This document shows, piece by piece, positions 34,511 to 45,998 of a DNA stretch of 64,000 nt. The notes under the pieces are model-generated. The model saw only the letters and a program-made list of their open reading frames with translations. It searched no databases and had not been told where the DNA came from. The stretch's first letter is position 1; every line of letters begins with the position of its first letter. The stretch is taken from positions 14,810,850 through 14,874,849 of the forward strand of contig NC_134029.1 in assembly GCF_964204645.1 (NCBI RefSeq), written 5' to 3'. Origin of the DNA: Tubulanus polymorphus (Eukaryota; Nemertea; Palaeonemertea; Tubulaniformes; Tubulanidae). The translations under genes were made by a program, and so were the position numbers.

Positions 34511-35032
34511 TGCAAAGATATATTGCAGATATGCAGCCCTTGGAATGAATGATAAGCTCCTGTGCTAATTTTCAAGGTGACATGATTTTAAATTTGGCTT
34601 TCAGGAAGTGCTGAATATATGAAAAAAATCAAACTCAAAAATCAAATGACCAGCGCAAGCTTCCCACAGCAGTCATGCAAAAAACCACAATCTAGAAGCA
34701 CCAACTAATTACCAACAAACCAACAGAAACCCAAACAGAATTGATTAGAGCATGTGTTACCAATTAGTTGTGTATTTCATACAGAATATGCATGAAAAAG
34801 TAGAAACTGAACAATTAGTAACACAAATAATCATAATCAGCAGAATTACTAGAGGGTTTCTGCGACAAAGCAGAAATGCTTACAAGGGGTATTTTCAACT
34901 CCCCCACAAAATTGAAATGCCAGAAAGCTATATTATTATTATTATTATATTATTATTTCTCAAATAAATGATGTCCTATAATTCGATGTAGGACAGTTCA
35001 TAACTTACAATTACTCCACCTATTATTTGTAG

Positions 35033-35144
35033 TACAAGTCACCATACTGCCTTACCAGCAAGACGGCTTTGGCTACATCTTGTGATGCAAAATGAATTAC
35101 AAGATTCATTTATTCGATACATCTTCAAGAAAAGGAAAAACAAT
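35033..35144 (+). CDS. DMXL: DMXL exon 5
   Basis: The acceptor is tttgtag and the donor gtaagt. One base completes Thr, then 37 codons end in phase 0. The peptide contains LPARRLWLHLVMQNELQDSF followed by IRYIFKKRK, one of the most conserved DMXL segments (LP.KRLW..LV.QE..QE.FIRYIF.KKR). This is the single strongest support for the gene call. Confidence 0.88.
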
Positions 35145-35658
35145 GTAAGTGAACATTCAGAGAAATGGAAAAAAGGGTGGGGAGATTCGTGGAACCCTTA
35201 ATACTTGAATGAACTGTAGTAAGGGTTTTGTGCTATTCGTAGAAAAGCCTATTGTTATTCCCGTTGTTGACTCATGTTATTTCGATGAACTCTACATAAT
35301 AGTTCTCAGGAGCTGTTCAGAATTAGCTTGCTCCAAAAGGATGTCTATAAATACTAGTCTTCCGGGCTCTATTTCATAAACAGTTTAAGGTAAGTATAGG
35401 TGAAATTTTATGGATAAGTTATCCTGGAGACTGTGGGTAACTGATTAGATTTTAGGTCCTCTAGGTCAAAGGTCAAGGTCACCTGAAGCTGTCTTGTATT
35501 TTTCATTTCCTGCCTTCATAACCAGGTCGACATACATTCAGGGTGCATCCACCTAATATGGGGGCATCAGTCGTCTTCAGCAAAATTCTATTGATTGCTG
35601 TATTAATTTGTCTGGTCCTTGGATCCATAGTTATCTGATAAATCCTTCTTTTTTTCAG

Positions 35659-35769
35659 TCAAATGACTTCATTGATGGAAATGCAGATTTATCAGGCGAA
35701 ACACCAGATGAGCCTGTTAAAATTATCCATAAGGATTTGGATGCCGTTACTGCATTTTGCGTCAATCAG
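35659..35769 (+). CDS. DMXL: DMXL exon 6
   Basis: The acceptor is tttcag and the donor gtactt; 37 codons in phase 0-0. The peptide runs from SNDFIDGNADLSGE through PDEPVKIIHKD and ends AVTAFCVNQ, matching the KIIHKE..I.AFC.N segment of DMXL. A partial copy of this exon lies 2.7 kb downstream at about 38478-38540. Confidence 0.86.
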
Positions 35770-35939
35770 GTACTTGTGAAAGCTTTTAGCATTATCAGGT
35801 ACAAGCACAAACCTGTAGAAACCATTTGCATGTTTAGCCATTGGCTGTGAATATAGTAGCAGCATTTTGAAATGTTAAACATATTGATAGGTATTGACCT
35901 TTAATGCCCATTGAAATTGCTTCATTCACCTGCTGAAGT

Positions 35940-36255
35940 GTTCTCTGTTTTGGTTTACCTTTGTGGAGTTGGATAGTGGAGTGGCTTTAAGCCAATTGTG
36001 TTGAATCACGGTACATTTTTTTATGTGACTATTTTTTTTCATTTGATTCGACCAAAAGACATGTGAAACCTTCGACGGCGACATTGTCAGTTTTATTCAA
36101 ATTTCTTGAAAAACTGTTTTTGGCTGGAAACTTCTGGGCTTTCACATATAAAATTGCAATGACCTTGATTGGGGGTGTCATTTCTTCAAGCGAATGTAAT
36201 TCGCTGCTTTTGGGATGTACAGGGAATTATGGGAATTCGGCGCTACTAATGTAAA
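35940..36255 (+). repeat. Family T copy 1
   Basis: Similar to 36437-36785 and 53745-54066: TTGGTTTACCTTTGT, AATC.CGGTACATTTTTTTAT, GAAAAACTGTTTTTGGC, TATAAAATTGCAATGACCTC and GGGAATTC.GGCGCTAC. Confidence 0.75.
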
Positions 36256-36436
36256 TATGGGAAAACCTCAGAATGGCCAGCAGTTCATTTGACTAGGTAG
36301 AGACTGTTAACACAGGTTGATTGGCATATCCTTGACGCAATGTTGAATGCTTAGGTTCGCGATTAGATTTGTTCGGAACTATCTATTATTTGAACTGTCT
36401 AGGCCAAGTTGTCTGCAAGTTGTAGTTATATTTTGT

Positions 36437-37101
36437 TGGTTTACCTTTGTCAGCGATATGATATTGGTATTGAGCCAATTCATGTAAAATCGCGGTACGT
36501 TTTTTTATGTGAGCATTTGTTTCATTGGTTCTCGGCTTAAACGATGTATAATCGATGCGATTGAAGACATGGCGAACCTCCGTCGATGACATGGTCAACT
36601 GAGTTGAAATTCTACGAAAAACTGTTTTTGGCGGGAAAATTCTTAGCTCTGGCGTATAAAATTGCAATGACCTCGATTGGGGGGCGTCGTCTCTACGGGC
36701 GAATGTGATTGGCTGTTTTTGGGATATACGGGGAATTCCGGCGCTACTAAAATAATTATGGGAAAGCCATAGAATGGCGTACGTTTCATTGGACTAGGTG
36801 CTGTATACGTGCGAATTTCAAATGCTCATTGCTGGTGAGTATGTAATTATTTCACACATCCGCCATAGGTATTGTTTCATTTTAATACGCAGAGTGCTAC
36901 ATGACACACACACAAGCTCTTACAGTACACTACTAAAGGTGATGCTGTAACGCGTGCACGTTTGACATGAAAATAGGCTGAATAATCGTAGCAGAAGATG
37001 AGCGCTGTGTTTTCTGTTTGATAGAATTTGTAATAAATTGTAAACTGAAAATATTAAGCAGCAAACTATAAGTATAGGTCGAGGTCTGAATATTGTAGTC
37101 G
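36437..37101 (+). repeat. Family T copy 2 and its tail
   Basis: The body runs to 36785. A tail AAGCAGCAAACTATAAGTAT, then AGGTCGAGGTCTGAATATTG, occurs at 37057-37101. In the third copy that tail directly abuts the body, so copy 2 either gained 270 bp or copy 3 lost it. Confidence 0.7.
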
Positions 37102-38100
37102 TAAATTCCAGGATTCAAAACGATCTAATAGCCGATTTCTTCTGTACCGGTATTTTAACTTCCGCGGCCAACATTGGAAGAGGTTTCCAACATCCGAAAT
37201 TCAGCTACCATCTAATATGTGACATCATATGAATTTTAGGCCATCCCATATTAATGGTCTGTTTGCCGTAACCCGACCGAACCGACTTCAAAGGTACCGA
37301 GTGAAAACTTTTTTCTGGGATTCATTGAAATAAATTTTATTTTTGATAAAAACGGCCGGCCGACGACCGACCCACTGCCGACGTATGAGCTACGTATGTT
37401 AGAATTCAAGTGTGCATCGTGTGAAAACATGCCTTGACATGTGGCCTAATTTAAGTTTTCCAGAAACTGGCAGTGTTCCAATAAGCTGCCATTCATTCTC
37501 ATAGTGACTATATTAAAGCTAAAAGCGCGCACTATTCAATGTACTGTTTCATTTATAACACAGAGATGATGCTCTGGACGAAGTTATAATTTTAGAATAA
37601 TCCTCGAAATCTATGCTATTAGACAAATTTCCCGTGCACAACGTAGATGATTTTTGCGATATTGTTTCCGTGTAGAAAAGGTGATAAATTTGTTTTTTTT
37701 TTTGCCCAAAAATTTTGCAAAAGAAATTTCTACCTACCTACCTACTCATCCTGAAAAGTTGAGTCGGTGTTACAGCAAACAGACAATTATTTTGGGATGG
37801 CCTTATTTGAATATTTTTTTCATATTGTGAAACTATTTTTTTTGAAAATATAATAGTTTCCCTGCCGCGCCTACCTGTACCCTACAAAATTTTGGACGTG
37901 GAGAGTAACCAAATGTACATCTTTGGTCTTATTTGACTACAAATTAATATAGGTAATATAGATAAAATACAATATAAACTTGTGGAACTTTGAAGTCACA
38001 AATAAAAAAGATTTTCCTAAAAATGCCCTTATTCCAAACAACCTCTAGCTTTCAAGGTAAACCACACTTTGCCCATGGGCAATTTATTTTTTCTTTTCAG
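37102..38100. other. Intron 6 sequence without recognised feature
   Basis: AT-rich, with (CCTA)n at 37729-37743 and T-runs. Nothing else is visible before exon 7. Confidence 0.5.
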
Positions 38101-38225
38101 GCTAATTTGAACTCTATTGCTTTATCAACTACCAAAGAGCTAATTGAAATGGACATTGGTTTAATTCTCAATCCTCCTGATTGGCTTGAAAATGAAACGG
38201 AATATGACATTGAGAAGATGTTCAA
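38101..38225 (+). CDS. DMXL: DMXL exon 7
   Basis: The acceptor is tttcag and the donor gtaagt; 41 codons plus two bases. ANLNSIALSTTKELIEMDIG follows FCVNQ directly, as in DMXL (AFC.N.AN.N...LAT...QELD...). The tail NPPDWLENETEYDIEKMF is acidic. Confidence 0.85.
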
Positions 38226-38249
38226 GTAAGTCTGAACAGCATAGCTTTT

Positions 38250-38370
38250 AACATTGCTTAACGTCTATGACATCAAACCTATGCTAGTAAAATGGATCAA
38301 ATGATATAGTGCAAAAATTAGCACCAGGGCTTCTCATTTTCATAGTGAATTCAAATAGAAATATAGCTTC
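38250..38370 (+). repeat. Family L 5' fragment
   Basis: AACATTGCTTAACGTCTATG, CCTATGCTAGTAAAATGGAT and CTTCTCATTTTCATAGTGA match 27023-27140 with divergence. It lies 25 bp after the exon 7 donor. Confidence 0.65.
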
Positions 38371-38477
38371 GACACAGCATAACAGATTTTTTGTACAGAT
38401 TTGTTCGTAATCTTGTTCTTGTCTGGATACTGTGTTGACCACGATTGCAGGTATTTCGAAAAAGCATTCGATGAGGT

Positions 38478-38540
38478 ACTTCATCAGCGAAACACCAGAT
38501 GAGCGTGTTAAAATTAACCTAATTGACCTGGACCAATTCG
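38478..38540 (+). pseudogene. Displaced fragment of DMXL exon 6
   Basis: ATCAGCGAAACACCAGATGA, then GCGTGTTAAAATTA matches exon 6 (35690-35725) at about 29 of 31 bases in its core, with weaker similarity to about 38540. The reading SETPDERVKI parallels SGETPDEPVKI. It stays open in frame to 38635. It could be a remnant of an exon duplication or of captured exon sequence. There is a possible acceptor GCAG at 38449-38452, but no donor. Confidence 0.75.
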
Positions 38541-38939
38541 ATTCAATATTTAAAACACATACAATACCAATGGTACGAGTTGCGTCATATGGATTCCTAA
38601 CTCCGGAGTTCTCGGAAAACGATTCTGTACGATGAAATGAAAATACAATAACGCTGTTCAGTTATGAAATTACGCCGGATACATTTCTTCAGTTCCTCAG
38701 CTTTCAGTTCCCGGACAGGCCCCAAATTTTTGTTATGGCTTGGACGGGAATGACCAGTAGAGATCCACAGCAAATATACCAAAGACTGAGCAGCAGAGTA
38801 CAGACATTTGCATGCTTTATTCAGCAATTTGAGAACTGAATTTGCGTTACAGTATTTCATATATATACAGGAAGTCACAGTAGATTAAACATAATGGTTG
38901 AAGGAACACACCAGTATACCGATTGATAGTTAAAGGGAG

Positions 38940-39900
38940 TGTGACAAAGAGGCAGAGCTGAAACACCAACAGATCCTACAGGAAGCGCAAGATGAAGCCG
39001 ACATTGCGGTCCTGGAAGCAAAGTTGATGAACGAAGCTGTCTAACTCGAACGAGAACGAAAACACGATTTTGATGATGAATTGGTTCCTGACCCACAAGA
39101 GTTTACACAGCCTCAACAGACACTTTCGGATCTGCCAGTGAATCAACAGCCTCAACGACTGCTACCTGATTATTTATATCGATTACCACAACCTCAGTCA
39201 CCAAGACGTCCGCCAAGATCTCCGTTTCAGGAGTCGCTACTGAAAATAAAGTTGCCGATCTTTAATGGTGATACTGCACGACTGAAATTGAAAAGATGAC
39301 ACACTTGCAGTCAGCAGTCACTGGTCCACCTCATCAGTTGATTTCCGGTATGATGTTTGATGGAAGCCAGTATGATGATGCTTCGAATGCATTAAGAGAT
39401 CGTTATGGAAAGGAAGACGACATCATACGTGCCTGCCTGAAAAAGGTATTCAGTCATCCGTCACCTAGATTACATGATGTCTCATCACTCGAAGGTTTCC
39501 AAGGAGTGGTGAATTCTACAGTCGTCACGCTGAAGAGCCTGAAGATCTTCGCAGCTCTTAGAATCTGCATCGAGTTATACTGAAGCTGCCCTTAGAGATC
39601 AGACTTGAATGGGGAAAACAAGCCATAGATATCGAATCCAAGAACGAACAACTGACTTTACTTCACTTGAACGAATGGTTAGTGTTATAACTCAGAGTGT
39701 CATTAAACTACTGCAAAGCAACAAAGTCAGTAGATGATCGTCAATCCAGTGATAGCAAGCAACATGACAAGCCAAGTACATCAAAACCGGGATCTGTCAT
39801 CTCTACTAATGTCAAAGCTGATGATGAGTGTATCTGCTGTAAAAGTAAACATTCCCTTGCAGAGTGTGACAATACCAATTAACGGTCCAAGTTCGCCGAA
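38940..39900 (+). pseudogene. BEL/Pao gag remnant
   Basis: A charged EAQDEAD..LEAKL helix is followed by a Pro/Gln-rich linker and KLPIFNGDTARLK (the KLP.F.GD motif of the DUF1759 gag domain) at about 39250. Next come YDDASNALRDRYGKED at about 39370 (matching Y..A...L..RYG) and a Cys knuckle CICCKSKHSLAECD at about 39830. Frames change at least twice. Confidence 0.8.
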
Positions 39901-39959
39901 AACTGGAATGCTTGTTCAACTCGATGTCGTCTGTAGATGGATTGAAGATTCCACTCAGT

Positions 39960-41105
39960 CTAACTCCGATTGAAACCCAGATTGAATTTGTGCCGCATAG
40001 AAGATAAAGACATATCTGTTCCTGATCATGCTGATGTTCAAGTCCTGTTAGGTGCTAATGTCATTGAAGCGTTTATTCAACATGAAAGTAGAATTGGTTA
40101 ACCTAATCAGCCGTAGCCGTTCGAACAGATTTTGGTTATTTTTTACCAGGAGAGCTGGATATTTCTCCTCATTGGAAGGTATGAATCCACATGTCTACTT
40201 TTCTGGAGATGCCACAGATGAGAATCAACAACTGTTTTCATTAGATAAAGATTGGTGGCAAACTGAGTCGTTTGGTATCAAGAACCTGATATTTGAAAAT
40301 CAGTCTACCGAGCAGTTCAGATGCTAGATGCATATACTCGATTGGTCAATTGTCACTACGAGACTGGTTTGCTCTAGAAGAATGATGATATTCAACTGCC
40401 CTGCAACCATCCCATTTGCTATGAAGCGTCTGAAGAATACGGAACATACCTTTAAGAGGGATCCTGACAAGGCTACCCCCTCCCCCAAGACATTCGACGA
40501 TTACCTTAAGAAAGGATATTCTCGAAAACTGAGTGAGACTGAAGCTAATCAACCGAGTCCGAAGAAATGGTACCTTCCACACCCCGCCATTTTTTATCCT
40601 TACACGAAGAAGATAAGAGTGGTTTTTGATGCTGCCGTCTGCTACTCAGGAGTATCACTCAACAACCAGCTGTTTCCGTCAAGAACAAGTTGCTGTGATG
40701 GCTGACATAGAAGCTATGTATCACAGTAAGTACGGATAGCAGAAATGGATCAATCAGCATTGCGTTATTTATGGAGGAATCTAGAAGACCGTCCACCAGA
40801 CGTTTACCAGATGCTAGTCAACATTTTCGGTGCGCGATGATCCGCATCTATCGCGAACAATGCCTTGAAGATGACTGGTTGCGATTTCTATATGGACGAC
40901 TTCCGACAAGTCAAGACAGTTCTTGAAGCCATAGAGATGTTGTCACAGGTCTTTTCTACAGTTGCCATTGGCGGTTTTCGGCTTACAAAATATTTCAGCA
41001 ATAGCCGTGAAGTCCTTGCTGCAATGCCTCTGTCTGATGTTGCCTTTGATGTCCAGAAGTTATTAAGGCATCTGACACAGAAAAACTATACAGCATGTTG
41101 TTGAT
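39960..41105 (+). pseudogene. BEL/Pao protease and reverse transcriptase remnant
   Basis: DVQVLLGANVIEAF at about 40035 is the DUF1758-type protease motif. FW..ESFG is recognisable at 40255-40290. RT follows with MKRLKNTEHTFKRDP, YLKKGYSRKLSE, KWYLPHPAIFYP and KIRVVFDAA (40420-40640). The catalytic box appears as FYMDD at about 40885, then GGFRLTKYFSNS. Multiple shifts and stops, and no later domains. Confidence 0.85.
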
Positions 41106-41149
41106 AACTTATGGGCCAACAAAGTAGACATAAATAATGTGGGTATAAG

Positions 41150-42780
41150 TGAACTTGAGGTCAAGGTCACATACTCCAAGATGGCCGCCATGAAACAAAT
41201 TCACGAAAAAGTTTCAGATAAACTGCTCTGTCTCCCAGCAAAATGCACTGATCTATTCAATTTCAACTGAAATTGTATGCCATATATCCTAATTCTGTAG
41301 TAAAAATTTCAAAGCAATAGCACAACTAAAAAATTTGTTTATTTGTAAGACAAATGTGGTTGAAGACAAGCACAATTTTTAGATTTATGAGGAAGCTTAT
41401 AATTTATGATGATTATATGTATTTCATTTCAAAATCTATTAGGCCTACTTAAAATGTGTTACGTATTTACCTTCTCTTCCTTATAACAACTGATAGAACA
41501 CCTTACTAAACCGATGTATGGTATAGTATGGTGGATGGGATAAACTCCTTCAATTCACCAACTTCTGCGCTGAATCTAACAGTGCCCATCCGCACCTTAT
41601 TTAATGGCATGTCCTGCCCTATTGGATTTCCGGCTACCATCATTTAACGCACACTCGCACCTTTCTCCTATTTTATTAATCTTTCTACAGAGCAAAAGTT
41701 TATTTTTCTTTTATCTTTAAACCAAAACAATTGTGAGGTTGGCTCCATTGTCTGTCACCTAGTTTCTTGCCTTGAAGAAAAACGCAATTACTACTACTCA
41801 CTCCCTAAAGACCGCCTCTGCTCTACTAAACTCTGCATTTATGTATGTACGTGGGCACTGCAGGCCTACACTAACAGTGACACAGTTCCCTGCAGCGATT
41901 CCACCTGCATTTGTTACGGACTTTAGCAAAGTCCAATTTGTTATCGCGTATGAAACTTTCTTCATTTGGTACAAAATAACTTCCAAACGAGGCTTAGTTT
42001 CTCTTCGGTACTTTTGAAACATTCAATGCAGTGAAAAAATCTCGAACCCTATTGAATAATATGGGCATCCATTGCTTATACATTAATTTAGTTATTTATT
42101 TGTTGTTGGCACTACATTTCGTTTCGGAAGAACACATGCCCTGTTACGTATATTCATGTTCACAAATGTGCGTGACACTCGCTACTATATGGTGTATTGA
42201 TCTGTGCATGTATATGGATAATGCGCCTCTCGCGTGTGGCCTAGTTGTTGGAACTGCAAATGATTCAAATACGAGGAGTGTTCTTGGGCGCGGCCGTGAG
42301 AAGCAGTGTATTTTATGGAAGGGCAGAAATTGGGAAAGGGGGAAGTGAATCTTGGAAATTGTTCAATTTATGAAAATAAATTGTCTAACGTTAACAAACT
42401 TACATAGTGTATGAAATAAATGGAATGGTCACACAATGAACGTGAAGTTGTCTATTTGAGTCAGTGGGGAAACCCACTACCATGTATATTCATGATGAAT
42501 CATCATACAGTTGTGTGTGATGGGGACAAATTTTCATGAAAACTTCTTGATTCAATCAAGGGGGACATCTTAGGGTTTTTTTTTATTACTTGGAGCACGG
42601 ATTCCCTGAAATTCTGCCTTAAACTTCTTGCCTTAGATAGGAATGCGTTTCCATTATTTGAAAAAAGACATTTTTTTCTCGAATTTCTGTCTTTATCTTA
42701 AAGTGCTTATCTGTTGAAAGTCTGTTTTCTCCCATCATTTGAATTCAATCCAATAGTTTTCACTCTTTTTCATTTGTTCT
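41150..42780. other. Intron 7 sequence without recognised feature
   Basis: Short frames (41772-42017, 42031-42348) are not flanked by convincing splice sites and match nothing I know. TGGCCGCCATGAA at 41184 resembles dispersed repeats but is not assigned. Confidence 0.45.
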
Positions 42781-42785
42781 GCTTA

Positions 42786-43327
42786 GGCCACACAAAGAAA
42801 TACCCTAGTTTCTCAAAGTCAAATGCCGCCCACATCATGAAAAAAGCCCCTAATAGAAATTAAGGAGAGAAATGCGCTCGCCCCCATCGGCAATGCATCA
42901 ATCGTCTGTTTTCGTATGAAAATTAAAACCCACTCACCCGCAGCATAGTGTAAGACATGGCTTTTTTCTGCGGGCATTCATATGCTCATCCTCAACGTAC
43001 TGGTAATCCACAATTACTGTGACAAAAACAACACCAGGTTCCTTTCTTTTTACTTTCGTTTCGAGGAAGCGTAAAAAAAGCGAATATGATTGTCTCAATT
43101 TCGATTAAATGAGTAGAGGTTTTTGGGAGCTACTTAATTCTAGATAAAGTTTTTTGCAAGTTTTACTTGCATTACTGGTGTTTGTTTGGCATCAGTAGAA
43201 GAAAAGCGCGTCTGTTCTATAAGTCTCAGGTTGAGCTTTTTATTTCAACTTTCTTATTTAAGAAAAGCAATAAGATTAAAATTCGCCCGCCCTCATCACT
43301 TTTCAGAAAAAATTTCTTTGTGTGGCC
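42786..43327. mobile_element. Harbinger-like MITE, 542 bp
   Basis: The ends GGCCACACAAAGAAAT and ATTTCTTTGTGTGGCC are a perfect 16-bp inverted pair, flanked by TTA on both sides (42783-42785, 43328-43330). A 3-bp TTA duplication and GGC termini fit PIF/Harbinger. No transposase is encoded. Confidence 0.82.
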
Positions 43328-43724
43328 TTAAATCTCTAGAGTACCAATGTTAAATTTTGATGCTGATTAAACGTACATACACTCATGTAAATTCAGGAAA
43401 GTCCATATTAAGAAATTCGTTTCTTGTTCACAAATACTGCAGAGGATGCGCACTGCAAACAAAATGGTGGAAACTCTTTTTAAAAAAAATTGCTTCGCCG
43501 GTGCTTGTTAAACAATTGGTCAGACAATTCAATTCAATTCTCTATTGACAGTTACCTAGTAAGTAATTTTAAGTTTCAAATAGGATGGACAGTACATTCA
43601 GACAATCTGCTGGTTGGGAGAGACTGTTATTACAGTATCAATTTATAAATTTCGTTTAGAACCTGTCAGTTGCCAAATCTGAATGAACGTGAATTATATT
43701 TGATGAAAATAGGCGGAAAATGAA

Positions 43725-43725
43725 T

Positions 43726-43764
<39 letters not shown>

Positions 43765-43815
43765 CAACGGAATTACAAGAGGGTTTTCGACGAATGTCAG
43801 AAAACTCTAATAAAG
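43725..43815 (+). repeat. (AAT)n microsatellite and AGGGTTTTC hairpin
   Basis: About 13 AAT units (43725-43764) are followed by GAGGGTTTTCGACGAATGTC and AGAAAACTCT, a degenerate member of the hairpin family at 57121-57327. The same AAT-then-hairpin order occurs at 19865 and 34930. Confidence 0.8.
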
Positions 43816-44998
43816 ATACATATCGCATTACATGAATTCTGATTACTCCTTTCTTTTGACAAAATCATTTTAGGGATATCCGGCATATTTGATGAAAATT
43901 ACTGACAATTTCATGTCATGATATTACAATACTAATGGAACTTTAATGAAATGTGAAGTGAGCCTGTGAAATAGTCCCAGGTCGTCAAAATTGCACAATA
44001 TTACAACCCGAAACCAATTAGAATACTTTCTATATATCATAAATTTTGAGATAATGTTACCTGAGAATCCATTGATTTCATAATACGAGATACGTATATG
44101 ATACAAATTATGCGGTTGTCATGGTTACTGACAACATTCACTGAAATGTCACAATAAACCTTGAAGACCCGACCCCCTGCTTCATTGCAGACATGAATCA
44201 TTCGAAGTATCTGAACATAGAAAGTGACAAGATTGATTCATTCATTGACCTCTTTGAGATTTAAGTGGTAAATAGCTCCACTACCCCAGTTGTAAAGGCA
44301 CCGACAAAATAAAGAAAATAAATGTTACCAAATGAGACCTCATACAAGAAAACCCAAAATTAGTGTGATAGCGGGCTACTAAAGACTATGGTTTAGGAGC
44401 TAAGTACTTTTTAAAGTATTTCTATCTATGAAATTAAATTAGGCATTGGTTGCCTTGGTATCGATTTCCATGGAAATGGATATCGATTCCCCGAAGCCAA
44501 GATGTAAAGCTTTCGATTGATACCAAATTTGCCCATATGGTATCTCTGTTGAACAGAAGGGCCAAAAAACGTTTGGGTATTTCCATTTTCCCTGTCAATG
44601 TACAATCTCGACGATGAGTAATGCTGTAATGTATAAGATCAATATAGTTTATTTATGTTTAGCTGGCCAATAGTTAGTACTAGAAACAACAAATCTCAAT
44701 GATTTTCAACATTGTACGTAAAGAATATAAAGACCCTCAATTACTATGAGAATGACTATGGCACTTTCAAAATGTCTTTATAAAAAACACATGAAGAAAG
44801 GGGTTGACTTACGCAGCTAGTAAAAACTAAAGCACAAATTCTTTGACTGAAAATTTGACTACAACCCTAGGTCGACATGACACTGAAGTGCAGAAATTTC
44901 TTATGACCTAGTCCGCTGAAATACATCTTCTGCGACCTGGGCTGCCTTGTATGGCTGTTTAGCAGGTATGTTAAACTTTTTGTTATTTGCATTTTCAG

Positions 44999-45164
44999 TC
45001 CATTACCAGTGAAAGACCCAGAAGATTTTCTGGTTGTTACCACTCCCCAAGATCGATTAATGATGTCATCACAGAATGGAGCTAATGAACCCACACCTGC
45101 TGCCCCTGGTGTTATACCTGCACCCAACCAACATTTCTCACAAACTGGGCGAGGTGGAACTGTG
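44999..45164 (+). CDS. DMXL: DMXL exon 8
   Basis: The acceptor is tttcag and the donor is GT in gtgcgt; 166 bases, starting with one base and ending in phase 0. The peptide starts PLPVKDPEDFLVVTTPQDRL and continues as a Pro/Ala/Asn-rich linker ending GRGGTV. It lies about 100 bp upstream of repeat family A and 220 bp upstream of the nested insertion block in intron 8. Confidence 0.78.
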
Positions 45165-45267
45165 GTGCGTATCCATTATCATTGTTAGTATAATTCAAAT
45201 ACCCCTATTAACTCAGGCTTCACATTTGTTCATAAAATAGCTTCCAATTTGAACAGTTGTAATTTTA

Positions 45268-45380
45268 AGCCCACTTGAAACTTAAGTCTGAATTGGCTAT
45301 TGCGTTCACATTCCCGTAGACGGGATCCAGTTATTTTGGTAAGTTTTGAAGACGTTTCAATGGACTGGCTTGACCTTTGG
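45268..45380 (+). repeat. Repeat family A, diverged 5' part
   Basis: AAGCCCACTTGAAACTTAAG, GGCTATTGCGTTCAC and GACGGGATCCAGTTATTTTG match the head of family A. It is replaced after 45380 by family L. Confidence 0.7.
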
Positions 45381-45998
45381 TTTATTAAAATTGGTTGACT
45401 TCTATGACATCATGCCAATGCTAGTAAAATGGAACAGCAGTCATATTCGAAAAAAAGTGCTGACGCTTTCCATTTTCATAGTTTAATTCAAATTGAATCA
45501 CCGTTCACGTAAAACACTAGACACAGTTGAAAATGAATCAAAAATTATGTTTATTCCCTACAACATAGTGTTGCCAGATTTTTGATGGTCCAAAAAGTAA
45601 TTTTATGGTATTTTTGCTTGTTATTTATGTGGTAGATGAAAGGGGGTTAGTGACATGTCCACATTGACATTGACAGCAAAGAATGGAGATTGGTCTCCTG
45701 AATAGGAAAACATGAATTTTGTACCATATTTTCTGGTGAATGGGTGGAATTTTTGAGATAAAAAATCATGTCCAAAAAATGAAGAGTTCAAGGTCGATGT
45801 TTAATAAAATGTTAATTTATGTCAGGCTACATTCATATACCAATTAGAATTTAGGATGACTGATAAATAGTATCTTAAAGTTTGTAAATATTTCAAAATA
45901 AAGTAATGTTAAAAGTCAAGCAAAAAAGAAAACCATGTGTATTCATTGTACACTTTTTTATATTAACTGCACTGATGTGGCAGCCTGCCAATAATCAA

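Larger units (their letters stand above)
38940..41105 (+). mobile_element. BEL/Pao LTR-retrotransposon fossil, 5' two thirds
   Basis: Gag, a zinc knuckle, an aspartic protease-like segment and reverse transcriptase remnants follow in the BEL/Pao order, with many frameshifts and stops. RNase H, integrase and LTRs were not found, so it is truncated after RT. It lies in intron 7, in sense to DMXL. Confidence 0.85.

Noticed and set aside
34920-34960. CRISPR-like or satellite array
   Set aside because: It is a plain (ATT)n microsatellite; no spaced repeats of CRISPR type occur anywhere in the window.
38432-38635. Possible functional alternative DMXL exon
   Set aside because: Only part of exon 6 is copied and no donor is visible, so I list it as a displaced fragment.
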